Assembly: GCA_008828725.1 (NCBI GenBank)
Contig: MEHQ01002784.1
Span: 394,491 to 458,490, forward strand
Source: Saccharina japonica
Taxonomy: Eukaryota; Sar; Phaeophyceae; Laminariales; Laminariaceae
Length of the DNA stretch: 64,000 bases
Reading direction: 5' to 3'
Shown here piece by piece: positions 1-9,983 of this stretch (position 1 is its first letter; every line of letters begins with the position of its first letter). Position numbers and translations under genes: made by a program. Under the pieces are notes generated by a model. That model was given only the letters and a program-made list of their open reading frames with translations, was not told where the DNA came from and ran no database searches.

Positions 1-265
1 GTATTGTCAATTAAAAAAACACTAGGATTTCCCACAGAAACAAGTTGTAATATTTCATCACTGCTCGCTATAGCACGAATCTTATAAAAACAAAAAACGA
101 GCTTAAAAAAACAAAACGAGAAAAAAATAATAAAACCAAATCCTGGGGCGCGTTTTATACGATAGAGGTAGCCTTTTTCAGCAAAAACACACATTTATGA
201 CTGCCGGTTCTCCTTTCACTCGAGGAACTCTCGTACCCAATATCGTTTCGAACAACCAGTTGCTC

Positions 266-353
266 TTAACCCATTTATTACTGGAAAAATGATCCCACAC
301 TAATCCCAAGTAGTTTGTCCCCAAAAACGGGGGACCAGTTCTTAAGGGCTTAA
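266..353. mobile_element. Family B MITE, TTAA-flanked, about 88 bp
   Basis: Both ends are TTAA followed by CCC or preceded by GGGC. The ends are imperfect terminal inverted repeats (TTAACCC... and ...AGTTCTTAAGGGCTTAA). The core contains CAAGTAGTTTGTCCCC, shared with copies at 33530-33720, 35090-35179 and 46797-47560. TTAA target sites with CCC/GGG termini are the known signature of piggyBac-type transposons. There is no coding capacity, so this is a non-autonomous copy. Confidence 0.7.
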
Positions 354-427
354 CGTGTTATACGTTGTACGTATATGTATTTAAAGCCATCGGACTGAAA
401 GTTCGTGTTTTCTCGGAGTCAGTACGT

Positions 428-490
428 AGTCTGGGTGAGGTATGGAGCTCCTATTATATAATCAAGTGACCACCCTCCGAGAAATGTAGG
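428..490 (-). repeat. Family E dispersed repeat, partial copy
   Basis: The segment carries the reverse complement of the family E core (GAGGGTGGTGACTTG ... GAGCTC), also seen at 18265-18480, 22390-22660, 36178-36268 and 47600-47680. The function is unknown. Confidence 0.5.
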
Positions 491-2914
491 TGCTATCATA
501 CCCCCAAAAGGCATGCGTCTAACATTCAAGAATGCTCCTATACTGTAACCAAATCAGGAGCCCTTCGTAGAAACAAAAAGGTGCACTCCTGCCGTAGTAA
601 GGTTTCCTGGCCGAATGTTGGCTTAACATCGGCCTGAGGCCTGAGAAACTCTCAGCGGGATGAAGAATTCGAAGCGGCGAGATTCCAAGCCCTCCACAGA
701 CCTGCATCGACAAAAACAACGACTAGGACATGAAAAACTGGACAGGGCGCGCTCCTTATAGGGGTCGGAGCCCCCCCGGTCACAGTGTTCACACGACGGC
801 CGGTGATATGTGCAGGCGCCGACAAGGCGTCTGATGGAAAAACAGTTGGCCGCTGGTGTGTAGAAAACAGAAGACGCAAATTCTCGATCCCTCCCCGACG
901 GCGAAAAATAGGCCTTCTTTTAAGGTTTGGGATAACAGGGTAAAACGCCGCGGGCAACCTCTTGTCCCCTACGAGACCACGGATGCGCCTGGTTTCATTC
1001 GAGTCCGTATGCTACAGTCATTGGTCTTGCCCGCCACGAAGCGGGTTGGCCGTGGGTTGGTTATATGTAGAGATCGATGGTCTATCAGCGCATGAGCTGA
1101 TATATTCCATCAGCGTGTTGACAATTTACAACGCCCAAACACAAACTGCAGCGTGCAGCCGAGTGAAAAAAATCAACTATTAAGCTACTACCAAGACAAA
1201 TTACAGGGTTCCCGTTGTTCCCACAGCGGCGGTACGAGAATATCTTCAGCTGCCGTAAAACCTTGTTTGGAGACTAAACTTTGCAACACTGCTGTGTTTG
1301 TTTCCATCAGCATCGGCCTCAGGCAGCAAGAGCTTTCCTCACGAAACAAACAAAGAGAACATCCTAGTCATGGGCAACTCCGGACATGTGAGCCTTACCG
1401 AAAGCGCATATCTCGCAACATAACCTACAGTAGTAAGCCCTCGCTCAAGGCATACTTAGAAAGCTTCTATCGACCGCAAGCGTTGATGTACGACTGCCAG
1501 ATCACTCTGACACACGACATTGTTCAACCCAAAGAACGCCTCAGACATTGTAAGTATAACATTCCATTGATCAGCTTAAAAATCGTGCGAGTTCTCGCGC
1601 CACCGACGTTGTTTCGGATGCAACCCCGGCGACGGTACCGACCACTCGTACGCCGCCCGATGCAAGCCTGCAGCGGAGCCCCTTGTTCCGCAAAGCACGC
1701 GCGCCGCAAAGTAGTTCAACGGGTTCGAGGCAGGTGAATGACCAACATCCAGGAATAGGTTTACGGGATGCAAACACAACAAGACGTACGTTCTAGGGAT
1801 CTGGCCATAGTTAAAAAAAATAAAAACTATAGATGTCTTCAGAGCGGGGACAAGAGGTTGGTTCAGGAGGTGTGCCTCTTTCCGCAAGGCGTGTTCCACG
1901 GGCCACTATTTTGTTGTGTACTGGCAAAAAGTGTAGTTGCCACGGATACGACAATTCTGCAGAAAATTATACCAGGTATATTATATACCTGGCATATAAT
2001 ATAGCCGGCGCGGCCCCTCAATGGTTGATCCAGCAGGCAGGCATATCTATCACCACGAGAAAATCAAACAAGAGACCCTTGCTCACCCATCAGTCAGGCA
2101 GGATTCCCTTCACGGGAAAACCCAACAGAGCAAGCCTCGCGGGGACAGACAAGAGGTCCTCGATGGTCCATCAGGCAGACAAAGCAATCCAACTTCAGAC
2201 AGCCAGACAATATATCTTTGATGTTCCACCAGGTCCACAACATCAGGACATAGCAGACACAAGGTCCGCGACGGACCAATAATGACAGCGAGATTTCAGA
2301 GAACACGGTAGATGAGCCGGTAAAAATCGGCTGGCGAGTCGGCGCTAATGGCACCTCTTGGTGGAGAGGCGAAAGCTCTCAGACTTCCAAAACGAAATTA
2401 CGCAACGGGATGATACAACAAGACTAGAAGCGGGCATAGTATCGCTAACCTGTACGAGCAGGTGGTCGGAGAAGAAGACGTACGTTAATATGTCTACTAA
2501 ACGATACTTGGCTATCGAAGAGATAATACTAATTATTAGCGACCTGGCGAGCACCTGCACGGAGCATGTCAGGCCTGAAGGAGGCAAAACTGGGGGATGT
2601 CTCAACAAGGAATCGGCGGCATCTCCGTGTCTCCGCTGTTGGATAAGCACGGCGCCGATCAGTAACACCAAACGTATCCCGGCCACAGGCGACCGTAACT
2701 ACCGGCGTTCCCGCCAGAACCACTCGCTCTGAGCACGATCTACAGCAAAAACACTGCAGTACGACAACCACCATAGCGTCAACATCTAACCAAGAGTATG
2801 GGGTAAGTATTAGATTATGTAAGGAGGCGCAGGTGTCTGGTACTAAAGAGGGCAGCCGCGGAGGGGGCAGACAGTATCCGAGCCGCCCCTCTGGCAGCTA
2901 TCGTCGCCAAAAAG

Positions 2915-3094
2915 GTGTGAACAATGAACGATACATACTTGGATCCAAGTACAGCCCAAGGAGCCCAGGAGGGATTACCTAACCGTGACACCCTAACAGA
3001 AGATGTGTGAACAATGAACGATACAATTTTTGATCCAAGTACAGCCCAAGGGGTCCAGGAGGGATAACTTAACCGTGACACGCTAACAGAAGAA
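2915..3094. repeat. Two tandem 90-bp units inside the DIRS remnant
   Basis: GTGTGAACAATGAACGATAC starts at 2915 and again at 3005. The two units (2915-3004 and 3005-3094) both end in CTAACAGAAGA and differ at scattered positions, so the duplication is old. Confidence 0.85.
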
Positions 3095-3184
3095 GTACCC
3101 CGATGCGTATGTGGAGAAGTTCTCCCCATATTCCTGGCATAACATACCAGTCTGAGAGTCGAATACCCAGACAAGAGAAAAGTG

Positions 3185-4030
3185 ATGTCGAAAGCCGAAG
3201 TGTCGGACGCTTTCAGAAATGTGCGTGTAGCCACGGACCAAGCGTGAAACATTTCTGCTATGGTTTGGGCGATGTGCTGGTGGCCGACCTACGACCCACG
3301 TTTGGATGGGCAGGGTCACCCAGCTTCTGGCGGGCTGTGTGGTCATCGGCGAAACACAGCACACTGCCACACCCCATTAACAGACACGGCAGTGACGTCT
3401 CATGTGAGAATCACTGAACCCTCGGAAGCAGGCGAACCCACCGCCGTCCCACGTGAGGCCGGCGTTCGGCCGGCCAAAGAAGGGGGGCTCTTGACCCCCT
3501 TCATTTTTGCCACCGTACAAACGAAGAATGTGCTGACGATGTTGTCGGTAGCGCGAGTCCAACAAGATCAGAACGACCGTTCTTCTCTGACTGCATCAAC
3601 GTCTTTTAGTCTCGGACCATGCCGAAACGGTGTATCATACAAGAATCACTGAACCTTGGAATGTTGGTGGAGCCCACCCCCCCTCTGCTTAAGGCCGGCG
3701 TACGATCGGCCAAAAGAAGGCGGCTCTTGGACCCTTCAATTTACCACCGTACATACGCGTCGACGATGTTTCGGTAGCGCGAGTCCAACAAGATCCGAAA
3801 GGTCGTTTTTCTCTGACAGCATCAGCTTCTTTAGCCTCGGACCATGTTATTATTTTCGAACCGGGAGAAGTCGGCGAAACCCCATATTATGGCGCCGAGA
3901 GAGGAGTACCGATTGGGACACTACTATCGACGCTTTAGGCTACACGATGGACCCTCACTGCACGCGAATTTCAACACCCCAAGCGAAGGTAGAGGCGAAC
4001 CAGATCGTTTCTCGAGAGCGAACATGACAT
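3185..4030 (+). pseudogene. Reverse transcriptase remnant of DIRS-like element
   Basis: The frame from 3185 reads MSKAEVSDAFRNVRVATDQA and then stops; DAFRNVRV fits the first catalytic-aspartate block of DIRS reverse transcriptases. A different frame just downstream (about 3244-3370) reads FGWAGSPSFW, the conserved block after the palm. At 3759-3767 a VDD triplet, followed by ARVQQDP, matches the catalytic VDD box. About 3890-3975 carries DWDTTIDALGYTMD, the thumb-proximal block. These pieces lie in at least three frames and are separated by a diverged tandem duplication, so this is a pseudogene. Confidence 0.8.
3405..3845. repeat. Diverged tandem duplication across the RT active-site region
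   Basis: About 3405-3640 and about 3645-3845 are two versions of the same segment. Both begin near AATCACTGAACC, contain GGCCGGCGT, GCGCGAGTCCAACAAGAT and TCTCTGACWGCATCA-like stretches, and end near CTCGGACCATG. The second copy keeps the VDD box in frame; the first does not. Confidence 0.75.
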
Positions 4031-4196
4031 TGTGGTCAAAACGTAGCGAAAGCACAGCAAGCGTTAAGCGTAGCGGGGAAACTGTGGAATCAGGGTTTGT
4101 GGCCAGAACTGGTGAGGTATTTCGTGCGGCAGTTGCTACGCCTTACAGGCCTGCACGCAAAAAGAATAAATAATCCGAGAGAGCAGAGGGTCGTGA

Positions 4197-4740
4197 GTGC
4201 GGCTGGGATGGGAGTTCCACGGTAACAATTGCATTCTGGAAGTGGGCGATCGATCAACCACTTATGAGCCTAATTTAAAACTCTCAGCGCCCTCCTTTGT
4301 ACACACGTACTACGAACACCTGCGAGGCGCTATCTTTCAGACGCTTGTCTCGATGCGATCGGAGGGTACTGTCCTGAGCTTAAGGTAGTCTGCCGGTATA
4401 CCGTAGACCCCCGCGATTATCATCAGAAGCGAAACGAAAATCACAGGCGCGAGAGGGTTGTGAACTCACGATCTAACTTACGGTGGCAGGTCACTACAGC
4501 CTTCGTCATGCAGTTACGGTTAGACGACAGACCAGCCACCGAGGGTGAATTCATCATGATGTGGAGAGACAGCGTGTCTGCGGTGTCGTAGGTGCACCGG
4601 CGTGGAGGCTCTCGCATTAGACGGGCGGGAATCATCATGAGGTTATTAGGGCGCATGGAGATTGCAAGCGGTTGTTGACACGTGGCTAACCACATCCCTG
4701 GGGTGGAGAACCGGTTGGCGGATGGTATTTTCAGATGGCC
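4197..4740 (+). pseudogene. RNase H-region remnant of DIRS-like element
   Basis: Near 4637-4740 the plus strand reads RLLGRMEIASG, a stop, and then HIPGVENRLADGIFRW. The second string is the well-conserved end of DIRS RNase H domains (H-x-P/R-G-V-x-N-x-L-A-D-G). Upstream (4197-4630) only short scattered pieces are open, and I cannot place the catalytic acidic residues with confidence. Confidence 0.65.
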
Positions 4741-5281
4741 GGATAAAGAGATACAGCAGAACGCTACCCAACGGACGCAACAGCAGGGATGGATCCGACA
4801 AGAGACAGCAGGGGGGGAACTTGTGCTGGATACGATATATACCTTGGACCCCCTTAAAGAGAGACTGGACGACCACAAGTGGAGTCTATTGACAAATCAG
4901 ATCGCCCAGAAGGGACAGTTCGAGAAAATGGTCAAACCGCGAACGAACGCTCTGGCTGAGAAAATAACAACTAAGGAGCGGAGGCGGAGGCAATTGACGA
5001 GAGTCAACTTTTACCGGGAAAAACAAACAGATAGACTCGGCAAGGTAATACGTGCCAGGAAGAAGAACTCAATGTTATGGAGATATCAACTGGCGTGTAC
5101 GCAGGACTGTTGTAAAAGTCCCAGGAACAGAAGGACGAACACAAAGCCACCACACGGACGTGGCAAGATTGATCGAGACCCTTTCTCGGAACTGTAAGCG
5201 TAAGAACTAAGAAGGGATATTTAAGTAAACGGAAGACGTGGGTCAAAAGAGACAGCGCGCAGCAGTTCAGGGCCGTGGCTA

Positions 5282-6149
5282 TTGGAGGCAGACGGGGTAG
5301 ATAGCACCGTTGCCGAACTCACGCAGTTTATGGCGCCGCGATGCTTCGTGCACAAGAATCACAGCGGAACGGTTCGTACAAATTTAGCGGCGATAAAAAA
5401 AAAGTTCCCAAAATATGTACGGTTCGCGGAATGGGGACTGCCCACTTCGTATTGCATGACAGTCGCGGTTAGCAAGGGGGTCGATCGAGCTCGCGGAAAG
5501 TCGGAGGTGTGCCTCAAAATCAGGAATCTACTGATGTCGGAGATGCTGCTCTCAGGGCTGGAAGCGATAGAACAGATGGAGGTTATGGGAAGCCTCTTGT
5601 GGAAGGACCTGGCATTGTCATATCTCCTACTGTGTCGAGCCTCAGAAATTTGGGCGTGCGGGAATTAGTTGCTGCATTCCGATTTATGTTTGAATATTAA
5701 TACGGGAGATATTTCCTTTCGCAAAGGTCCTACTCGCCTAGTCCGGCCAGACCGAAGGGGGGCGGACAGAACGTAATTTGTATTCCGGCCGTCGGAAGCA
5801 GGAACGACGATCACGAGGACAAGAGCAAAGGCTAACAACACCGAGCGGGAGGGGCGGTGAGGATTGGGGAGCAGTAGAGATCCTTCTCGACCTTTCGGAA
5901 TCGCGTTAAGAATCGGGGAAACGAGCGCCACTAATGCAGGCAAAGTGCGGTATGGGGTGGCGGGTCATCTCCCGTACGAAAACGACGCGTGCTCTGAGGG
6001 TATTCGTTGGCAGCCTGGGGAACGACCCCGAGCAAAACGCACTGCACTCAGGCAGAATCGGAGGAGCCGCACACTTGGCGCAGTGCGAAGCAACGGCAAT
6101 TCAGATCCAGCGTGCCGGACGCTGGAAATCAACCTCGTTCACGGTATAA
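5282..6149 (+). pseudogene. Tyrosine recombinase remnant of DIRS-like element
   Basis: The frame from 5282 encodes an N-terminal core-binding part and ends with LLLCRASEIWACGN near 5665; R-A-S-E is the box A arginine block. A second frame (about 5934-6149) reads RALRVFVGSLGNDP, then LHSGRIGGAAHLA (the H-x-x-R box B) and QIQRAGRWKSTSF. The frame hits a stop immediately after FTV, where the family has its catalytic tyrosine. Roughly 240 bp between the two parts is not open in a single frame. The protein is therefore split and lacks its nucleophile. Confidence 0.85.
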
Positions 6150-6269
6150 GTTAGAGCATGGCAAATGTCGGGGGCGGCAGCTCTAGTGGGACACTTGCGG
6201 CCGCAAATGATCTCGGCAACGGTCGAGCACGCGGGTTTTCCTCTGGGGATCCTGGAAGCGAGACAATCG

Positions 6270-6640
6270 AGTTGCTGGAGGATCTGTATGATCTAGCTCC
6301 TGCGTACCAGGTACCTGGTACATGTTTGCCTGGGTGAGAGCTGTATGATCTGCGTTGTTTGCCCACGTTTGCAGAGTGGGATAGTTTGCATGATCTGCGC
6401 GGTCTACATCAGTAGATCGCATTTTCCTGATGGGATCTATGCAATTTAGACCTTGCAGCATGTTTTTCCCCGTGGGATATGTATGATTTGTATGATCTGC
6501 ACATGTTTTGCCAGATGGGGTCTATATGATCTGCATACTCTGCACATACATGTTTGCCAGGTGATATCTGCATTGTCTGGAGGATCTGTCACACGTTTAC
6601 TGGGAGGGATCTGTGTGATCAATATACTCGTAGCTCTTTT
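6270..6640. repeat. Degenerate GATCTG/TGTTTGCCAG repeat block, related to family D
   Basis: The strings GATCTGYATGATCTG and ATGTTTTGCCAG or ATGTTTGCCAGG recur about every 50-60 bp (6285-6360, 6370-6420, 6478-6560, 6580-6625). The GATC-rich phrasing resembles the family D repeats at 19085, 21440, 22850, 31545 and 62585. Confidence 0.6.
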
Positions 6641-6699
6641 CATTTCCGAAAAATCGATACCACGTTCCCACTGTTATCAAGCAGAGCACACACAAATCG

Positions 6700-7372
6700 C
6701 CCACGCTCGATACCTCGTAGGCAGGGCATTAATTAGGTGTTGTTGCGGTGTTGCGCTGGCGCAACATTTGGCCAAAATAACCGTTTTCCGCAACAGTCGC
6801 CGCGAGGCTGGTTGCGCGCAGCGCAACACGCGTTTTCGGGCGCGCAACATTTTTCGCCGCAGGCGAAAATTTTTGTTGCGCATTTATTTGTCGCCGGAGG
6901 AGATACTTTTTTGTGGGGGTCTTTTTCTCTCAACAATTAGTCGTAATTGAATATATTTTAGGCCCCTTGTCCCTTGTCCTATTCGGCATAGTCGAAAACA
7001 AAAATTAGGCACTTTTTGCTATTCCCCGTACGTACGTAGGCTCTTATTCTTTTTGAGGTACTTTTTTCTACTCGCCGTACCCAAAAACAAATTTAAAAGC
7101 TTTTTACTTAGTTATGAGGCGTATAATCGGGCATAGATCGCAAGTTTTTCGCCTCCGGCGGCCCTCCGGAGGCCCTCCCGGGGGGCTCTCCGGGGGCCCC
7201 TGCGGGGGGCTTGCGCGCCTGGGCGCAACACGCGCCGCAGGCATGTTGCGCTGCGCGCAACAGAGGCCGAACCACTAATGAATGTGCCCTGCGCGTACGT
7301 AGGTGTTCGCAATTTCGGTGATACTCATTTTTGACAGAACTAACCACTGTTCCTTTGGTGTTGCGACGAGGA
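6700..7372. other. GC-rich palindromic block, no gene
   Basis: GCGCAAC and GTTGCGC recur in both orientations (6757-6882 and 7210-7262), with CGCCGCAGGCG, CCTCCGGAGG and CCCCGGGGGG-like palindromes between. The block would fold extensively as single strand. Open frames appear on both strands with no domain, so I do not call a gene. Confidence 0.5.
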
Positions 7373-7447
7373 CCTCTCCGTTTTGAGGAAACTGATTGAA
7401 AAATGCAAACCAACGTATATTTCCTCTCCGTTTTGAGGAAACTGATT
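7373..7447. repeat. 50-bp tandem duplication with a 26-bp direct repeat also found at 9025-9050
   Basis: CCTCTCCGTTTTGAGGAAAC starts at 7373 and again at 7423. Between the copies lies a 26-bp string (7396-7421, beginning TTGAAAAATGCAAACC). The same string occurs in the same orientation at 9025-9050, just beyond the right arm of the foldback element. It looks like a duplicated flank. Confidence 0.8.
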
Positions 7448-9010
7448 AAATAAAATGGTAAATGGTCATTTGGGGATGTACCCCCCTGTTTTTACGGCCA
7501 TTTGGGGGTAGGGTCAAAATGCGCCCGCGGAACGCGCTCCCGCGGGCCCAAACAGGCCTCAAACGCCATTCCGAAGCCCTGGCGAGGTGCCCGAAGCCCA
7601 TGCCAAGCACTCACACAACTTCTTTTTTTCAGGCACGTCTTTGGGCCTAACGGGACGGCGGCGCACGAGGGAGCAAACGAAGTCCCCCCTTTGACCACAT
7701 CTTGGGGGGGGGATAACCCCACGTACCTACTAGATTTATCTACTCCCCCCGATTGACCACTTTTTTCACCCCGTTTGACTGAAACCATACCCCCTTTTGA
7801 GCATCTGCGACAGCCTCAAAAACGGCTACAGCAGTACGTATCCACGTCACCGCCCAACAGCCCGAATAGATCACGGGGCGGAACATCCAGAACTTGCGAG
7901 TAGTCGGGATCGTTTGCCTCCCAAGAAATAAATCTCGGCACAACTATACAAATCAAATCTTTATAGACGATATGAAGATATCGGCTCTTCTGAGAAAACA
8001 CGACGGTGATGGGGGAATCAGAACACTTACGAGTACGTGTATACTCGGCGTATGGGTCGTGAGTTGCTGGGTGCTTGGTGCTTGGCTGCTATGGTGATGG
8101 GAGAATCAGAACACATACGTATATACTCGGCGTACGGGTCGTGGGTTGCTGGGTGCTTGGTGCTTGGTTGCTGGGTGTGATCCTGGTGATCTGTACTCGA
8201 ACACACCAGCCTGCCATCGGGGATGGATACGTTGGGGACATAAGGAAAGCACTTCTCAAGAAGACTAACGACCGTCGTTGCGCCTGATGTTGCTCGTGTC
8301 CCAAAGACCCCTCCCGTCCAACAACCCAACACCGAGCATCGATGACCCACAGCACCCAGGAACGAAGCACCAAGCACCAAGCACCCAGCAACTCACGACC
8401 CATACGCCGAGCACGTACTCGTATGTGTATGTGTTCTGATTCCCCCATCACCGTCATGTTTTCTCAGAAGAGCCGATATCTTCATATCGTCTATAAAGAT
8501 TTGATTTGTATAGTTTTGTGCCGAGATTTATTTCTTGGGAGGCAAACGATCCCGACTACTCGCAAGTTCTGGATGTTCCGCCCCGTGATCTATTCGGGCT
8601 GTTGGGCGGTGACGTGGATACGTACTGCTGTAGTCGTTTTTGGCTGTCGCAGATGCTCAAAAGGGGGTATGGTTTCGGTCAAACGGGGTGAAAAAAGTCG
8701 TCAATCGGGGGGAGTAGATAAATTTAGTAGGTACGTGGGGTTATCCCCCCCCAAGATGTGGTCAAAGGGGGGACTTCGTTTGCTCTCTCGTGCGCCGCCG
8801 TCCCGTTAGGCCCAAGGACGTGCCTGAAAAATAAAAGAAAGTTGTGTGCGTGCTTGGCATGGGCTTCGGGCATCTCGCCAGGGCTTCGGAATGGCGTTTG
8901 AGGCCTGTTTGGGCCCGCGGGAGCACCTTCCGCGGGCGCATTTTGACCCTACCCCAAAATGGCCGTAAAACCAGGGGGTATGCCCCCAAATGACCATTTC
9001 CCAAATAAAA
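7445..9010. mobile_element. Foldback-like element with about 620-bp inverted arms
   Basis: The left arm (about 7445-8090) and right arm (about 8363-9010) are near-identical reverse complements. They start with AAATGGTCATTTGGGG-type sequence at the outer edge and end near GGGTGCTTGGTGCTTGG in the centre. The roughly 270-bp middle contains a further tandem copy of the inner arm end (8093-8180). There is no protein-coding content: the same frames are open in mirror image, as expected of an inverted repeat. Long-arm inverted repeats without a gene are typical of foldback or long-TIR non-autonomous transposons. An assembly-independent check is desirable because such palindromes are hard to sequence. 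Confidence 0.75.
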
Positions 9011-9082
9011 TTATTCTAAATACGTTGAAAAATGCAAACCAACGTATATTAGGCGTGATCCCAGGAACTTTCCAAGCTCTGG

Positions 9083-9120
9083 TACTCGTACTCGTACTCG
9101 TACTCGTACTCGTACTCGTA
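9083..9120. repeat. (TACTCG)n microsatellite
   Basis: About six perfect hexamer units, upstream of the PEX2 start. Confidence 0.95.
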
Positions 9121-9278
9121 CCGCGGGCAGCGGGCAGGCAGCGCCTGAAAAACTTGACTGCACCGGCGCAGCTCGAGCCCGAACAAAGTAGATTCTAGAT
9201 TGTCCACCCCGGGTTGCAACTGGCCATGGTTCGTCCGGGTTAGTGCTCAGAAGGGTAGCATTACCACGGACAAGGGAA

Positions 9279-9280
<2 letters not shown>

Positions 9281-9321
<41 letters not shown>
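9281..9321. repeat. (CAG)n microsatellite
   Basis: Roughly 13 perfect CAG units about 660 bp upstream of the PEX2 start codon. The tract is not in any gene I call. Confidence 0.95.
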
Positions 9322-9323
<2 letters not shown>

Positions 9324-9983
9324 GACACCCGGAGTTTGCTGTTTGGCAACATATCATACCGGTACATGGTTGTAGAAAGAACGGGCAACACACACACCGC
9401 GGACAAAGCAGCCGCCCGTCGTGACCCATTTTTCAGAAGCAGAGCTTCGTGAAACGTGCACAACAATCACAACGGGATCAAGCAACTCATACACCAGCAA
9501 ACACACGCAACAGCACGCCAAGTATTCATCGAACGACCCCTCACCTCGCAAAATAACCAGATCTTGGTCTTCTGGGTCTGCTGTAGTGCTTGAGCTCGGA
9601 TGCGAAAAGAACAAACTGAACTTCGTTCAAACACCCCGGGGATATCTGTATATATCCCCGTTTCAGGTCGCCTGCGAAGATGCTTGAACCACCTTGTTTC
9701 CCACAAGCAGCAAGCAGCGTCTCCTCCCCGGCCGGGCTGGCTTCATTCACTACTGTCGGGTGCTGGCGTTTCTTGTGCCACATCACTGTGAGCTGTAAGA
9801 CAGGGTGCGCCTCTCCAGCCACGGCCGACGACGTCTGGGCGATCAGAGCTGCGTATTTCCTTGCTGCCCTTCCCTCCAGGGAAGTTCATACTGCTTCCCG
9901 CCCGGACGTACCGGGTGTTCAACAGCAACAGCAACCACTATAAAAGCAGCAGCAGCAGCGGCAGCAGCGGCAGCAGAAGTGCC

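Larger units (their letters stand above)
1..2914. other. Gene-poor left end, no recognisable gene
   Basis: I find no exon with credible splice sites or a recognisable protein family here. Open frames are short, overlap on both strands and show no domain. The stretch lies upstream of a degraded DIRS-like element, so part of it (about 1830-2800) could be an eroded first ORF or leader of that element, but no motif supports this. Two dispersed repeats (266-353 and 428-490) are listed separately. Confidence 0.5.
2915..6160 (+). mobile_element. Degraded DIRS-order retrotransposon (RT, RNase H, tyrosine recombinase)
   Basis: Three protein remnants follow each other on the plus strand in the order typical of DIRS elements: reverse transcriptase (about 3185-4030), RNase H end (about 4197-4740) and tyrosine recombinase (about 5282-6149). 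DIRS elements integrate with a tyrosine recombinase rather than a DDE integrase. Every domain is broken by stops and frame changes, and two internal tandem duplications interrupt it. I cannot see the split or inverted terminal repeats that would define the ends, so the boundaries are those of the recognisable coding remnants. The element cannot encode active proteins as written. Confidence 0.8.

Noticed and set aside
8342-8809. Coding frames in the right arm of the foldback element
   Set aside because: The same frames appear in mirror image in the left arm, there is no protein family, and two frames are open at once.
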